Shown here piece after piece: positions 33,142 to 41,581 of a DNA stretch of 64,000 nt; position 1 is the stretch's first letter, and each line of letters opens with the position of its first letter. Location of the stretch: NCBI GenBank assembly GCA_904380375.1, contig CAJFID010000008.1, positions 18,866 to 82,865 on the forward strand, written 5' to 3'. The notes under the pieces were generated by a model, which worked only from the letters and a program-made list of their open reading frames with translations, had not been told where the DNA came from and made no database searches. This DNA comes from Avimonas intestinalis (lineage in GTDB: Bacteria > Bacillota > Clostridia > Oscillospirales > Acutalibacteraceae). Position numbers and translations under genes: made by a program.

Positions 33142-34092
33142 ATGACAAGCCGAGAATTGGTAAAACGAGCCCTGAACTTTGAGGAGTGCGACCGCATCCC
33201 CACCGAACGCGACGACGTGACCGGGCCGATCTATACCCTGGGCAGCGGACGCAAATCCGGCGTGCCGGAAAACACCAAGGGCGTCCGGACGGACGAGTGG
33301 GGCGTGGAATGGATCGCCTATGAGGACGGCGTCTGCGGCGAGGTCAAGCATCCGCCGCTGGAAAGCTGGGACGACCTTGATTCCTTCACGCCGCCCTACG
33401 ACGTCCTTGAGGAGGCGGACCTGTCCAAGGTCAACGAATGCTGCCGCCAGACCGACCGCTTTGTGATGCCCTTCTGGTGGGCGAATTACAACCTGTTTGA
33501 GCGGATGCAGGAGCTGCGGGGGCCGGAGAACCTCTTCATGGATATCGCCATGGACGAGCCGGAGCTCTACATCCTGCGGGACAAGGTGCACGCCTACTTT
33601 ATGAAACAGGCGGAAATGTGGGTGCAGACGGACGTCGACGGCCTGCATATCGCGGACGACTGGGGCACCCAGACCTCGCTGCTCATCAACCCGGAGCATT
33701 TCCGCAAGATTTTCAAGCCCTGCTACAAGGAATACTGCGACCTTGCCCACAAGCACGGCAAGTACGTCATCATGCACTCCGACGGCTATACCAAGAGCAT
33801 CCTCGGGGATTTGGCGGAGATCGGCGTCAACGCGATCAACACCCAGATCTTCTGCATGGACATGGACGAGCTCGCGGCGGAATTCCACCACAAGATCGCC
33901 TTCTGGGGCGAGATTGACCGGCAGCATATCCTGCCGCATGGGACGACGGACGACTGCCGCGCCGCCGTCCGCCGGGTAGCGGACGCGTTCCTGAAATACG
34001 GCCGCACCGGCATTGTCGGGCAGGCGTTCTGGGGCAAGGACATCCCGGCGGAAAACCTGGACGCGGTCTATGACGAATGGAAGAGGGTGTAA
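33142..34092 (+). CDS. UroD-fold protein, HSDG subtype (first of four in cluster)
   Basis: 316-residue UroD/MtaA superfamily member. The barrel motif is HIADDWGTQTSLLI and the zinc-site region reads VIMHSDGYTKSI, with Asp where MtaA-type methyltransferases have Cys. The C-terminal Cys ligand is also missing (GQAFWGKDIP). It therefore lacks the His-Cys-Cys zinc site and is unlikely to be a classical thiol methyltransferase. It is most like the next gene (both HSDGY, both ERMQ). It starts 12 bases after the GH2 gene with GGGAGGAA, so it is co-transcribed with the glycosidases. Reaction unknown. Confidence 0.85.
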   Translation: MTSRELVKRALNFEECDRIPTERDDVTGPIYTLGSGRKSGVPENTKGVRTDEWGVEWIAYEDGVCGEVKHPPLESWDDLDSFTPPYDVLEEADLSKVNECCRQTDRFVMPFWWANYNLFERMQELRGPENLFMDIAMDEPELYILRDKVHAYFMKQAEMWVQTDVDGLHIADDWGTQTSLLINPEHFRKIFKPCYKEYCDLAHKHGKYVIMHSDGYTKSILGDLAEIGVNAINTQIFCMDMDELAAEFHHKIAFWGEIDRQHILPHGTTDDCRAAVRRVADAFLKYGRTGIVGQAFWGKDIPAENLDAVYDEWKRV

Positions 34093-34094
34093 CG

Positions 34095-35087
34095 ATGGGC
34101 ATGACGGGCAAGGAGCGGGTCATCCGCGCGCTGAAATTTGAGAATCCGGACCGCGTCCCCGTAGACCTCTGGACGCTGCCCGCCGCCTACCTTGAGCATG
34201 GGGCCAAGCTGGACGAGCTGATCAAGCGGCGCTGCATTGACATCCTGCGCGCGCCGTACAACGACCCCACCTTTGACGAGCGGCATAACCAGATCGGCGG
34301 GTACACCGACGTGTGGGGAAGCGGCTGGAAGAACGCGCAGGCCGGCATCATCGGCGAGGTCAAGACCTACCCGCTGGACGATTATGCGAAGCTGGCCGGC
34401 TACCGTTCGCCGGTCGGGCTGCTGAAGGGCGGCTTTGAGGAAACCGACGCGTTTATCCAGGCGCACAGCGACCGCTTTATCCTGGGCGGCTGGATCAACC
34501 TGTTTGAGCGGATGCAGTTCCTGCGCGGCACCGAAAACCTCTATATGGACATCGCGGAGGAATGCGACGAGCTGCTTGAACTGCGGGAAATCGTGATGGA
34601 CTTCTACCGGGAATACCTGCGCCAATGGCTGGAGCATCCGGTGGACGGCATCTGCTTCGGGGACGACTGGGGGAGCCAGCGGTCCCTGCTGATTTCCCCC
34701 GCGTCCTGGCGGAAGCTGTTCAAGCCCTGCTACCAGGAGCTGTTCGACATGGTGCACGCCAGCGGGAAGTACGTCTTCTTCCACAGCGACGGGTATATCT
34801 TTGACCTCTATCCGGAGTTTATTGAAATGGGCGTCGACGCGATCAATTCCCAGCTTTGGTGCATGGGGGTGGAAAAGGTCGCGGCCAGCTACGCCGGCAA
34901 GATCTGCTTCTGGGGGGAGATCAGCCGCCAGGACACGCTGCCCTTTGGGACGCCGGACGATATCCGCCGGTGTGCGGACACCATGAAAAAATACCTCTAC
35001 GTCAACGGCGGCGGCCTGATCGGGCAGAGCGAGGTATCCCGGGATACCCCCCTGCCAAACATTGAGGCAGTCCTGAACTGCTGGTAA
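34095..35087 (+). CDS. UroD-fold protein, HSDG subtype (second in cluster)
   Basis: 330-residue paralog of the preceding protein. Shared features are ICFGDDWGSQRSLLI, VFFHSDGYIFDL and the WGEISRQ segment (WGEIDRQ in the first). Zinc ligands of MtaA-type enzymes are again replaced (Asp for Cys). The two may form a heteromer or act on related substrates. The ATG at 34095 follows the upstream stop by two bases; the in-frame ATG at 34077 lies inside the previous gene and has no ribosome site. Function unknown. Confidence 0.85.
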   Translation: MGMTGKERVIRALKFENPDRVPVDLWTLPAAYLEHGAKLDELIKRRCIDILRAPYNDPTFDERHNQIGGYTDVWGSGWKNAQAGIIGEVKTYPLDDYAKLAGYRSPVGLLKGGFEETDAFIQAHSDRFILGGWINLFERMQFLRGTENLYMDIAEECDELLELREIVMDFYREYLRQWLEHPVDGICFGDDWGSQRSLLISPASWRKLFKPCYQELFDMVHASGKYVFFHSDGYIFDLYPEFIEMGVDAINSQLWCMGVEKVAASYAGKICFWGEISRQDTLPFGTPDDIRRCADTMKKYLYVNGGGLIGQSEVSRDTPLPNIEAVLNCW

Positions 35088-35102
35088 GGGGAGGGCGGCT
35101 TG

Positions 35103-36326
35103 ATGCAAGGTGCAAACCGCCCGGCGCCCTTCCATTCCCGGATCGGGACCCAGACCTTCTCGCCGCTCTACACCTTTACCGCGGAAAACGCCCTGGTGGA
35201 GACGGCGCGGGGGATCTGGGAGATGGGCAGCGACGTGCTGAAAATGAACCTCTCCCCCTCTGCCTACGGCGGGGCGGCCGAACTCGACCGGCTGCCGTAT
35301 GCGGAGCTCGCAGCGCGGGAGGAATACCGCACGGTGTTCCGGATGCCCTTCCGCCATTATATCCTCTGGGTGCATGATAAGGGGGCGGGCGCGCTCAACC
35401 TGCAGATGGACGAGGCGGCCGAGCAGGCGGCGTATCGGGACATGTACGGCCTAGCCCGGTACCTGCTGACCACTTACGACCGCACGGGCAAGGTCTTCCT
35501 GCTGGGGCATTGGGAGGGCGACTGGGTGCTCCTCGGCGGCTATGATACCTCCCGCGAGCCGGACGACGGGAAGATCCGCGGGATGATCCGGAGCTTGCGG
35601 GTCCGGCAGAAGGCGGTTGAGGATGCCCGCCGGGACACGCCGCACAGCGATGTCTATGTAGGGCATTACTGCGAGGTCAACCGGCCGCTTGACGCGAAGG
35701 ACCGCGGGATGAAACGCATGACCACCCACGTCCTGCCCCATGTCACGGTCGACATGGTGTCCTACTCGTCTTACGATTCCCTGTTGCCGCACCGCCTGAC
35801 GGAGGCGCTGGATTTCATTGAGCAAAACGCCCGGTTTACCCCGTATTTTGACGGGCTGTTCGGCAAAAAGGTGTTCGTCGGGGAATACGACGGCTACCAC
35901 GACTACATCAAAAACGGCGCCCAGACGCCGCAGCAGCAGGCGGATAACGCCTGGGCGGTGATTGAGGACGCCGTTTCCTGGGGCGTGCCGTTCGTCCTCT
36001 ATTGGGAGTTTTATTCCAACGGCGCCCCGGGGATGCCCCCGGAGGAGGGCTTCTGGCTCATAGACCGGGAGAACCGCCGGCAGCCGGTGTATTACCTGCA
36101 CCGGGACCTGCTGGCCAAGCTCAACCTGTACCGCCGCCTCTGCCTCCTCTGGCGGGGCCGAGAACCGTACGAGGAGGAGGTCAACCGCGTCATCCGCGGC
36201 CTGCGGGACAAGACGGAAGCGGAGCTCGCCCGGGAGTTCTTTTCGGCCGTCCCGGAGGGGGAGCGGGACCGCTGCGTGCAGCGGCTCCTGCATTCCCGGC
36301 AGGGCGGGGACGCCGGGGGAGACTAG
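35103..36326 (+). CDS. cytosolic TIM-barrel glycosidase-like protein
   Basis: 407 residues with no signal or membrane helix. It is a paralog of the membrane-anchored protein at 28320-29567: both have a VFRMPF segment, GK(V/T)F(L/V)L followed by HWEGDW/NWEGDN, KVFVGEYDGYHDY in the strand-end Glu position, VLYWEFYSNG and the closing GFWLIDRENR. The C-terminal 70 residues are an extra helical tail not found in the paralog. It is probably an intracellular hydrolase or lyase for the same class of substrate; no GH family can be named. ATG at 35103 with GGGGAGGGCGG. It is embedded between UroD-fold genes. Confidence 0.72.
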   Translation: MQGANRPAPFHSRIGTQTFSPLYTFTAENALVETARGIWEMGSDVLKMNLSPSAYGGAAELDRLPYAELAAREEYRTVFRMPFRHYILWVHDKGAGALNLQMDEAAEQAAYRDMYGLARYLLTTYDRTGKVFLLGHWEGDWVLLGGYDTSREPDDGKIRGMIRSLRVRQKAVEDARRDTPHSDVYVGHYCEVNRPLDAKDRGMKRMTTHVLPHVTVDMVSYSSYDSLLPHRLTEALDFIEQNARFTPYFDGLFGKKVFVGEYDGYHDYIKNGAQTPQQQADNAWAVIEDAVSWGVPFVLYWEFYSNGAPGMPPEEGFWLIDRENRRQPVYYLHRDLLAKLNLYRRLCLLWRGREPYEEEVNRVIRGLRDKTEAELAREFFSAVPEGERDRCVQRLLHSRQGGDAGGD

Positions 36327-36400
36327 GGGCAGCGGCGGCCCTGCCGCGGAACCGGAAACGGAGCCGCCTCCCCGGTGGCAAGAAAGGAAGGAACATCGCG

Positions 36401-37612
36401 ATGCCCAAAGAGGAAATGACATCCAAGGAACGGATGAAAACGGCGCTGAGCGGCGGGATCCCCGACCGGGTGCCGGTGGCGCCCGATATTTCGAATATGG
36501 TTCCCTGCCGGCTGACGGGCCGGCCGTTTTGGGATATTTACCTGTACGGCAACCCCACGCTGACCATGGCGTATATCAACGCGGTGAAGTATTTCGGCAT
36601 GGACGGCTGGCTGGTTGACGGGGGCGTGGGCTTTACGCTCAACAGCCCCATTGAGGTGGAGAGCCGGATCCTTTCCCGCTCCGCCGAAGCGATTTATCAG
36701 AAAAACATCTGGCACACGCCGGACGGCGACCTGTCCGAAACGGTCTATTACAGCGCGGGCAACCCGCCGACCTGGACCGAAAAGCTGGTCAAGGACCTTT
36801 CTAAGGACTATGCCAAGATCCGGCATCTGTTTTCCGGGATCAAGAGTTACGACGCGTCGATGATGCCGGTCATTGAGCGGGAGTACGGCGACCGCGGGCT
36901 CAACAGTGCGATGATCGTGCCGCCCGGCTTCCAGACGTTTGTGCATTATTTCAACGACAACCTTGAGGGCTGCGTGTACGCCTATTACGACGACCGGGAC
37001 CTGTTCCTGGAGCTGTCCGACATGCATGCCCGGCAGGAGATGCAGAAGCTGGATATCCTGCTGGACTGCGGCTATGACGCGATCCTGATCGGGGCAAGCG
37101 GCTCGGTCACCCTGCAGTCCCCGGAAATCTGGGACGAGCTGACGCTGCCCTTTATTAAGGAGAGCACGGCGATCTGCCGGCAGGCGGGGGTGCTGACGGG
37201 GATGCACTCCTGCGGCAAAGAGCAGCACCTGGTCCGTCAATGCGTTGAGCAGACCGACCTCGGGTACGTCAACCCGCTGGAGCTTCCGCCCATGGGCGAC
37301 TGCACCCTCGCGGATATCAAGCGGCAGTATGGGGAACGGATTGCGCTGATGGGCAACCTGCATACCACCAACGTCATGCTCAGCCCCGACCCGAACGTGG
37401 TGTACCGGGAGAGCCTGCAGGCCATCCGCGACGCGGGTCCGGGCGGCGGGTTTGTCCTGTCCACGGGCGACCAGTGCGGGCGGGATACGCCGGACGAGAA
37501 CATCTTCGCGATGCTCCGTGCCTCCCGGGAGTTCGGACGGTATCCCCTTGATCTGGAGCGGATTAACGAGAAGCTTCAGGAGCTTTCCGGAAACGGCGCC
37601 GGGACTTTGTAA
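36401..37612 (+). CDS. UroD-fold protein with intact His-Cys...Cys site (third in cluster)
   Basis: 403 residues, longer than its neighbours through an insertion of about 50 residues in the N-terminal half. It has TGMHSCGKEQHL and, near the C terminus, STGDQCGRDTPDEN, so the three positions that bind zinc in MtaA/CmuA-type methyltransferases (His, Cys, Cys) are all present. Among the UroD-fold proteins in this window it is the best candidate for true methyl or alkyl transfer to a thiol. No corrinoid protein or reactivating enzyme is encoded nearby. The ATG at 36401 (GAAAGGAAGGAA) is used; the longer open frame from 36002 overlaps the previous gene and is spurious. Confidence 0.86.
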   Translation: MPKEEMTSKERMKTALSGGIPDRVPVAPDISNMVPCRLTGRPFWDIYLYGNPTLTMAYINAVKYFGMDGWLVDGGVGFTLNSPIEVESRILSRSAEAIYQKNIWHTPDGDLSETVYYSAGNPPTWTEKLVKDLSKDYAKIRHLFSGIKSYDASMMPVIEREYGDRGLNSAMIVPPGFQTFVHYFNDNLEGCVYAYYDDRDLFLELSDMHARQEMQKLDILLDCGYDAILIGASGSVTLQSPEIWDELTLPFIKESTAICRQAGVLTGMHSCGKEQHLVRQCVEQTDLGYVNPLELPPMGDCTLADIKRQYGERIALMGNLHTTNVMLSPDPNVVYRESLQAIRDAGPGGGFVLSTGDQCGRDTPDENIFAMLRASREFGRYPLDLERINEKLQELSGNGAGTL

Positions 37613-37635
37613 AACGAGAAAAGGAAGGATCGCCT

Positions 37636-38682
37636 ATGTTTCTACCCGATTATAAAAACCTTGAAAACGCGGCGCGCAACCTGCCGAGCGCCCGGATCCC
37701 GCTGTATGAGCACGGGATCGCCCCCACCTTTATGGAGCGGGTGACCGGCCGGAAATTCGCCCACCTGCAGACCGGGTCGCATGAGGAAAAGCAGGAGTTT
37801 TACCGCCAATACAACGGGTTCCAGCGGGATATGGGGTACGACACCGTGACGTTTGAGGGCTGCGTTACGTCGATCTTGCCGGAAGGCGGCGCGCTGGGCG
37901 GGCATAAAAAGGGGGTCATCCAGACCCGGGAGGATTTTGAGAAGTACCCCTGGGACAGCCTGTGCGACCGCTATTTTTCCACCTTTTCCGACCACTTCAA
38001 GGCGCTGCGCGAAACAATGCCGGAGGGGATGCTCGCCGTCGGCGGCGTCGGGAACGGCGTGTTTGAGTGCGTGCAGGACCTGGTCGGGCTGCAGGATCTG
38101 TGCTATATGAAGGTCGACGACGAAGAGCTCTACCGGGATATGTTCGCCAAGGTCGGGGACATGCTGGTTGAAATTTGGAAACAGTTCCTCGCGGAATTTG
38201 GGGATGTGTACTGCGTCTGCCGGTTCGGCGACGACCTGGGCTTCCGGAGCTCGACCCTCCTGCATGAGGACGATGTGCGGGAGCTGATCATCCCGCAGTA
38301 CAAGCGGATTGTCGACGTGGTCCATGCCGCGGGCAAACCCTTCCTCCTGCATTCCTGCGGCTGCATTTTTAACGTGATGGACGACATCATTTCGGTGGCC
38401 GGCATTGACGCCAAGCATTCCAACGAGGACGCCATCGCGCCCTACCAAGCCTGGATTGACCGCTACGGCGACCGGATCGGCAACTTCGGGGGGCTGGATA
38501 CCGATGCGCTCTGCGATGTTAACCCCTGCGATATCGAGGACTATACCATTAAGGTATACCGGGTGTGCGAGGCCAAAGGGCACGGTATCGCGATCGGGAG
38601 CGGGAACTCGATCCCCGACTATGTGAGCGAGGAACGGTACCTGAAGGCGAACCGGCTCCTGCGCCGCCTGCGCGGGGAGTGA
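37636..38682 (+). CDS. UroD-fold protein, HSCG/GSGNS subtype (fourth in cluster)
   Basis: 348 residues. It has FGDDLGF, LLHSCGCIFNVMDDI and GSGNSIPDYVSEERYL, closely matching the separate protein at 13246-14271 (LHSCGYM, GSGNSIPDYVPAAKYF). His and one Cys of the zinc site are kept; the C-terminal Cys is Ser/Asn. It is the last gene of the catabolic run and is followed by a terminator about 100 bases downstream. ATG with AAAAGGAAGGA. Reaction unknown. Confidence 0.86.
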   Translation: MFLPDYKNLENAARNLPSARIPLYEHGIAPTFMERVTGRKFAHLQTGSHEEKQEFYRQYNGFQRDMGYDTVTFEGCVTSILPEGGALGGHKKGVIQTREDFEKYPWDSLCDRYFSTFSDHFKALRETMPEGMLAVGGVGNGVFECVQDLVGLQDLCYMKVDDEELYRDMFAKVGDMLVEIWKQFLAEFGDVYCVCRFGDDLGFRSSTLLHEDDVRELIIPQYKRIVDVVHAAGKPFLLHSCGCIFNVMDDIISVAGIDAKHSNEDAIAPYQAWIDRYGDRIGNFGGLDTDALCDVNPCDIEDYTIKVYRVCEAKGHGIAIGSGNSIPDYVSEERYLKANRLLRRLRGE

Positions 38683-38777
38683 GCCGGGACCGGCGGGATT
38701 CGTGCTCCGCTGGGCGGGTCCTTTGGCGGTGCCGCCCGCTAACCGCTGCCCCGCAAGGATAAAGCCGCCTGCAAGGG

Positions 38778-38813
38778 GCGGGAGCGCCGGCAGCCCCGGC
38801 GCTCCCGCTTTTT
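38778..38813 (+). terminator. rho-independent terminator closing the glycosidase/UroD cluster
   Basis: Thirteen-bp stem GCGGGAGCGCCGG/CCGGCGCTCCCGC (38778-38790, 38796-38808), then TTTTTG. Confidence 0.93.
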
Positions 38814-38882
38814 GACGCCTTCCTATACTGCCTGTCTCCGGGAGGGGCCGAGCCTTCGGTTCCCAATCCGGCCCGGTTGTGG

Positions 38883-38888
38883 TATAAT
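38883..38888 (+). promoter_or_regulatory. -10 element of the DUF4317 gene
   Basis: Exact TATAAT after TGTGG; the -35 position reads TTCCCA, a poor match. It lies 95 bases before the ATG. Confidence 0.5.
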
Positions 38889-38982
38889 ACCCCCGTGTGC
38901 CGCCGGCCGGGCCCTGCCGGCGGCGGAGCCCGTCCGGCGGCTGCCCGGCGGGAAAGAACGACGGGAGGAAAGGCATACCGAG

Positions 38983-40113
38983 ATGAACGAAAAGGAAGTG
39001 GCGGAGATCCGCCGGCGGTTCCGGCCGGATAAGAGCAATATCACCCATGTCCGCGGGTGCTATGTCAACGAGCAGAGGGAGATCGTCTCCCAATTTGACC
39101 AGTCCATCGCGCTGATGCCGCAGGAGGAAGCGGAAAAGATGCTGGCCACCCTGCGGCGCACCCTGTCCGGGACGCTGGGGAAAAACCTGGTCGATATCGT
39201 TTTTTCCACCAAGCAGGTGCTGGACAGCGAGGAGCATCGGCTGCTGACGGCGCTGCGCGGCTCCCGGCTGGAGGATGCGGCGGCGGTGGAAACGCTTTAC
39301 CGGAAGGTGATTGAGACAACACCCATTCAGGGGCAGTATCTGATCCTTCTGGCATACGACACCTACGACGTGCCCTACCGCTCCAGGGACGGGGAGGAAC
39401 AGGCCGACGCGTCCAGCGAGGTGTTTTCCTACATCCTGTGCAGCCTCTGCCCGGTCAAGCCGGCCAAGCCCTCGCTGTGCTACGACGTGCCGGAAAACCT
39501 GTTTCGCAGCGTCCGGGCGGACTGGCTGGTATCCCCGCCGGAGCTGGGCTTCCTGTTCCCGGCGTTTGACGACCGCAGCGCCAACATCTACAGCGCGCTG
39601 TATTATACGCGGGACACGGCGGAAAACCACCCGGCGTTCGTGGACGCGGTGTTCCGCACGCCAGTCCCCCCTCCCGCCGAGGAGCAGAAGCAGGCGTTCC
39701 AATCCGTCCTGGGCGGGGCGCTTGAGGACGAATGCAGCTACGAGGTGGTGCAGGCGGTCCGCGACCAGATGTGCGCGATGATAGAGGAGCACAAGGCCGG
39801 CGGGGACACCGAGCCGCTGACCGTTTCCAAGCGCACCGTCCAGGGGGTGCTTGAGGCCTGCGGCGTGTCCGAAGAGCGGGTGGCGGCGTTTGAGCAGCAG
39901 TACGACGAGGCGTTCGGCGGGGAGACGGAGGTGCGGCCGCGCAACATCGTGGACACCCGGCGGATTGAGGTGCGCACCCCGGACGTGACCATCCAGGTCA
40001 ACCCGGAGCGCAGCGACCTGATTGAGACCAAGGTCATCAACGGGGCAAAGTATATCCTGATCCGCGCCGAGGGCGGCGTTGAGGTCAACGGCGTCAATAT
40101 CCGCATTACCTGA
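38983..40113 (+). CDS. DUF4317 family protein
   Basis: 376-residue soluble protein matching the DUF4317 family of Clostridia: it begins MNEKEVAEIRRRFRPDKSNITHVRGCYVN (quoted here only to orient), with the conserved RGCYVNE and SQFDQSIALM. No catalytic motif is recognised and no membrane segment is present. Function is unknown in the family. The ATG at 38983 follows GGGAGGAAAGG. Monocistronic between two strong terminators. Confidence 0.88.
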   Translation: MNEKEVAEIRRRFRPDKSNITHVRGCYVNEQREIVSQFDQSIALMPQEEAEKMLATLRRTLSGTLGKNLVDIVFSTKQVLDSEEHRLLTALRGSRLEDAAAVETLYRKVIETTPIQGQYLILLAYDTYDVPYRSRDGEEQADASSEVFSYILCSLCPVKPAKPSLCYDVPENLFRSVRADWLVSPPELGFLFPAFDDRSANIYSALYYTRDTAENHPAFVDAVFRTPVPPPAEEQKQAFQSVLGGALEDECSYEVVQAVRDQMCAMIEEHKAGGDTEPLTVSKRTVQGVLEACGVSEERVAAFEQQYDEAFGGETEVRPRNIVDTRRIEVRTPDVTIQVNPERSDLIETKVINGAKYILIRAEGGVEVNGVNIRIT

Positions 40114-40143
40114 CCGGCGGGGCCTATCCGCCGAAAAGCGCGC

Positions 40144-40192
40144 AAAAACATAAGGAAAGGGGCGTCAAAGACGCCCCTTTCCTTATGTTTTT
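40144..40192. terminator. bidirectional terminator between DUF4317 and DUF2461 genes
   Basis: Perfect 23-bp stem (40144-40166, 40170-40192) with loop AAA. It begins with AAAAA and ends with TTTTT, so each strand has a U-tract. The arm shares CATAAGG(G)AAAGGGG with the terminator at 11658-11711. Confidence 0.95.
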
Positions 40193-40219
40193 CTTTCGCT
40201 GCAAGCAGGGGAGGACAGC

Positions 40220-40921
40220 CTACTCGGCTTCCGTCCCCCGGCTGAGCAGCTCCTGCTCGGTGACCTCCATCATCCGGCGGTAGGCCGGCGCCAGGGTGCG
40301 GAACGCCTGCTGGAGGACATTCACCAGCGCATGGCTTCCGAAAAAGGCAGGGTCGGGCTCGAATTTCTCAAAGCCCAGGGATTTGCGGTTGGCCAGCTCG
40401 TCCAAAAGCGGGGGGAGCCCGGCCGTCTTGGGGCGGGCGTACCGGTCGCCCGAAACGGCGAAGCCGACGTCCGCCGCGGCCTTCGCCGCCTTGGTCCACG
40501 CCGCGGGCTTTTCGGCGATGCTGCGCCGCAGCTGCTGCATCAGGCGGGGCGGCGCCCAGCGATACCCGAGGCCGTAGGTGCTGCCCTGCAGGGAAAAGTC
40601 GATGAAAAAGCCGGGCGCGCATTCAAACGCCTTTTTGTCCCGCAGGAAGGCGACCCACATATTTTCCCGGTACATCGCCTTGTCGCGGGTGTAGCGGTTG
40701 TCCCGCCGCACCCGGCTGATCGTGCCGTTGAGCGTCGGGACAACGACGATCTGGGGGTCGATTTCCAGCACCGTGTCGGCCAGCTCTGCGACCAGCTCCC
40801 GCAGGGGGAGCAGCACCCCCTCCTGGATCTGCGGCTTATGCTCTTCGTAAAACGTTTTGCTGTCGTGAAAGCGGTTTTCCGCCAGCAGCCACATGGCCTG
40901 CTGCGTGATTCCCGTAAACAT
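40220..40921 (-). CDS. DUF2461 / TIGR02453 family protein
   Basis: 233-residue soluble protein. The motifs FYEEHKPQIQEGV, NGTISRVRRDNRYTRDKAMYREN and GLGYRWAPP match the DUF2461 family, whose members occur widely in bacteria and have no settled function. The ATG at 40921 has an excellent AAAAGGAGGAAA site; longer frames upstream are non-coding. It is convergent with DUF4317 and divergent from cobU. Confidence 0.88.
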   Translation of the reverse strand: MFTGITQQAMWLLAENRFHDSKTFYEEHKPQIQEGVLLPLRELVAELADTVLEIDPQIVVVPTLNGTISRVRRDNRYTRDKAMYRENMWVAFLRDKKAFECAPGFFIDFSLQGSTYGLGYRWAPPRLMQQLRRSIAEKPAAWTKAAKAAADVGFAVSGDRYARPKTAGLPPLLDELANRKSLGFEKFEPDPAFFGSHALVNVLQQAFRTLAPAYRRMMEVTEQELLSRGTEAE

Positions 40922-41481
40922 CGCGGTTTCCTCCTTTTGGAAAATGGGGCGGCGCCGAATCCGCCGGCGCGGTTCCGCAAGGCGGGGCGCAGGAATGCGC
41001 TCCGCAGCCATTCCCCGTCGTCGGCCAGTCCCGGCGGCACTCCCTGCCCCAGGCGGCTCGGCTTCAATGGCCGCCGGTATTTATTGTAGCACGGCGGCCG
41101 CCGAAAAGAAAGGGAAAGGCGGGAAAAGCGGCGGAAAAGACGGCGAGGGACGGGAGGAGGCAAGATAGGGTGGAACAGGGGAGGACAGGTTGGGAAAGGC
41201 AAAGTTGGGAAAGGTAGGCAAAGGGAGGCAAGGGGAGAAATCGGGCAGGGAGCGAGCGGGGAGGAATGAAAAAGGCCGGCGAGAATACGGCAAAAGGGGC
41301 GGAAACCCGGCGCAAAAAAGCGCCGCTAGCCGCCTGTACCCGGCTCCGGCCGGCGATAACGCCGCCTGGCAGCGGAATGCCCGGTTCGCCCGGTTCCGTG
41401 AGGATTGCCGCCGGAAACCGCCGAATCGGACAAAAGAACGGGGAAAAACTTAAATTTTTCGGAAACCGTGCCTCCGAGGGG
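40922..41481. other. long intergenic region with polypurine tract
   Basis: No gene seen. From about 41095 to 41290 the plus strand is almost pure purine in long runs. A hairpin near 41300-41325 (GGCGC...GCGCC) has no U-tract. Open frames on the minus strand here are Pro/Phe/Leu-rich mirror images of the tract. Confidence 0.55.
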
Positions 41482-41510
41482 TGGACAACCCCGGCCGGGA
41501 CCGGTATACT
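41482..41510 (+). promoter_or_regulatory. sigma-A promoter of cobU
   Basis: TGGACA (41482-41487), 17-base spacer, TATACT (41505-41510). About 65 bases upstream of the ATG. Confidence 0.65.
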
Positions 41511-41581
41511 AGAAACAACGGCCGCGCTGCGGGTATCCCCCAGGGGCGCGGCATAGGCTTTCGGAAAGGCAGGAATGAACC

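Noticed and set aside
31027..33939. 970-codon open frame on the minus strand
   Set aside because: Mirror of the GH2 and UroD genes in GC-rich DNA; no ribosome site, no recognisable domain, and Pro/Val/Arg/His-rich composition. The same holds for the 1054-codon minus frame at 54738-57902.
36002..36400. 133-codon upstream extension of the UroD-fold gene at 36401
   Set aside because: It overlaps the preceding gene in another frame, has low-complexity Gly/Pro/Arg composition, and a good Shine-Dalgarno supports ATG 36401.
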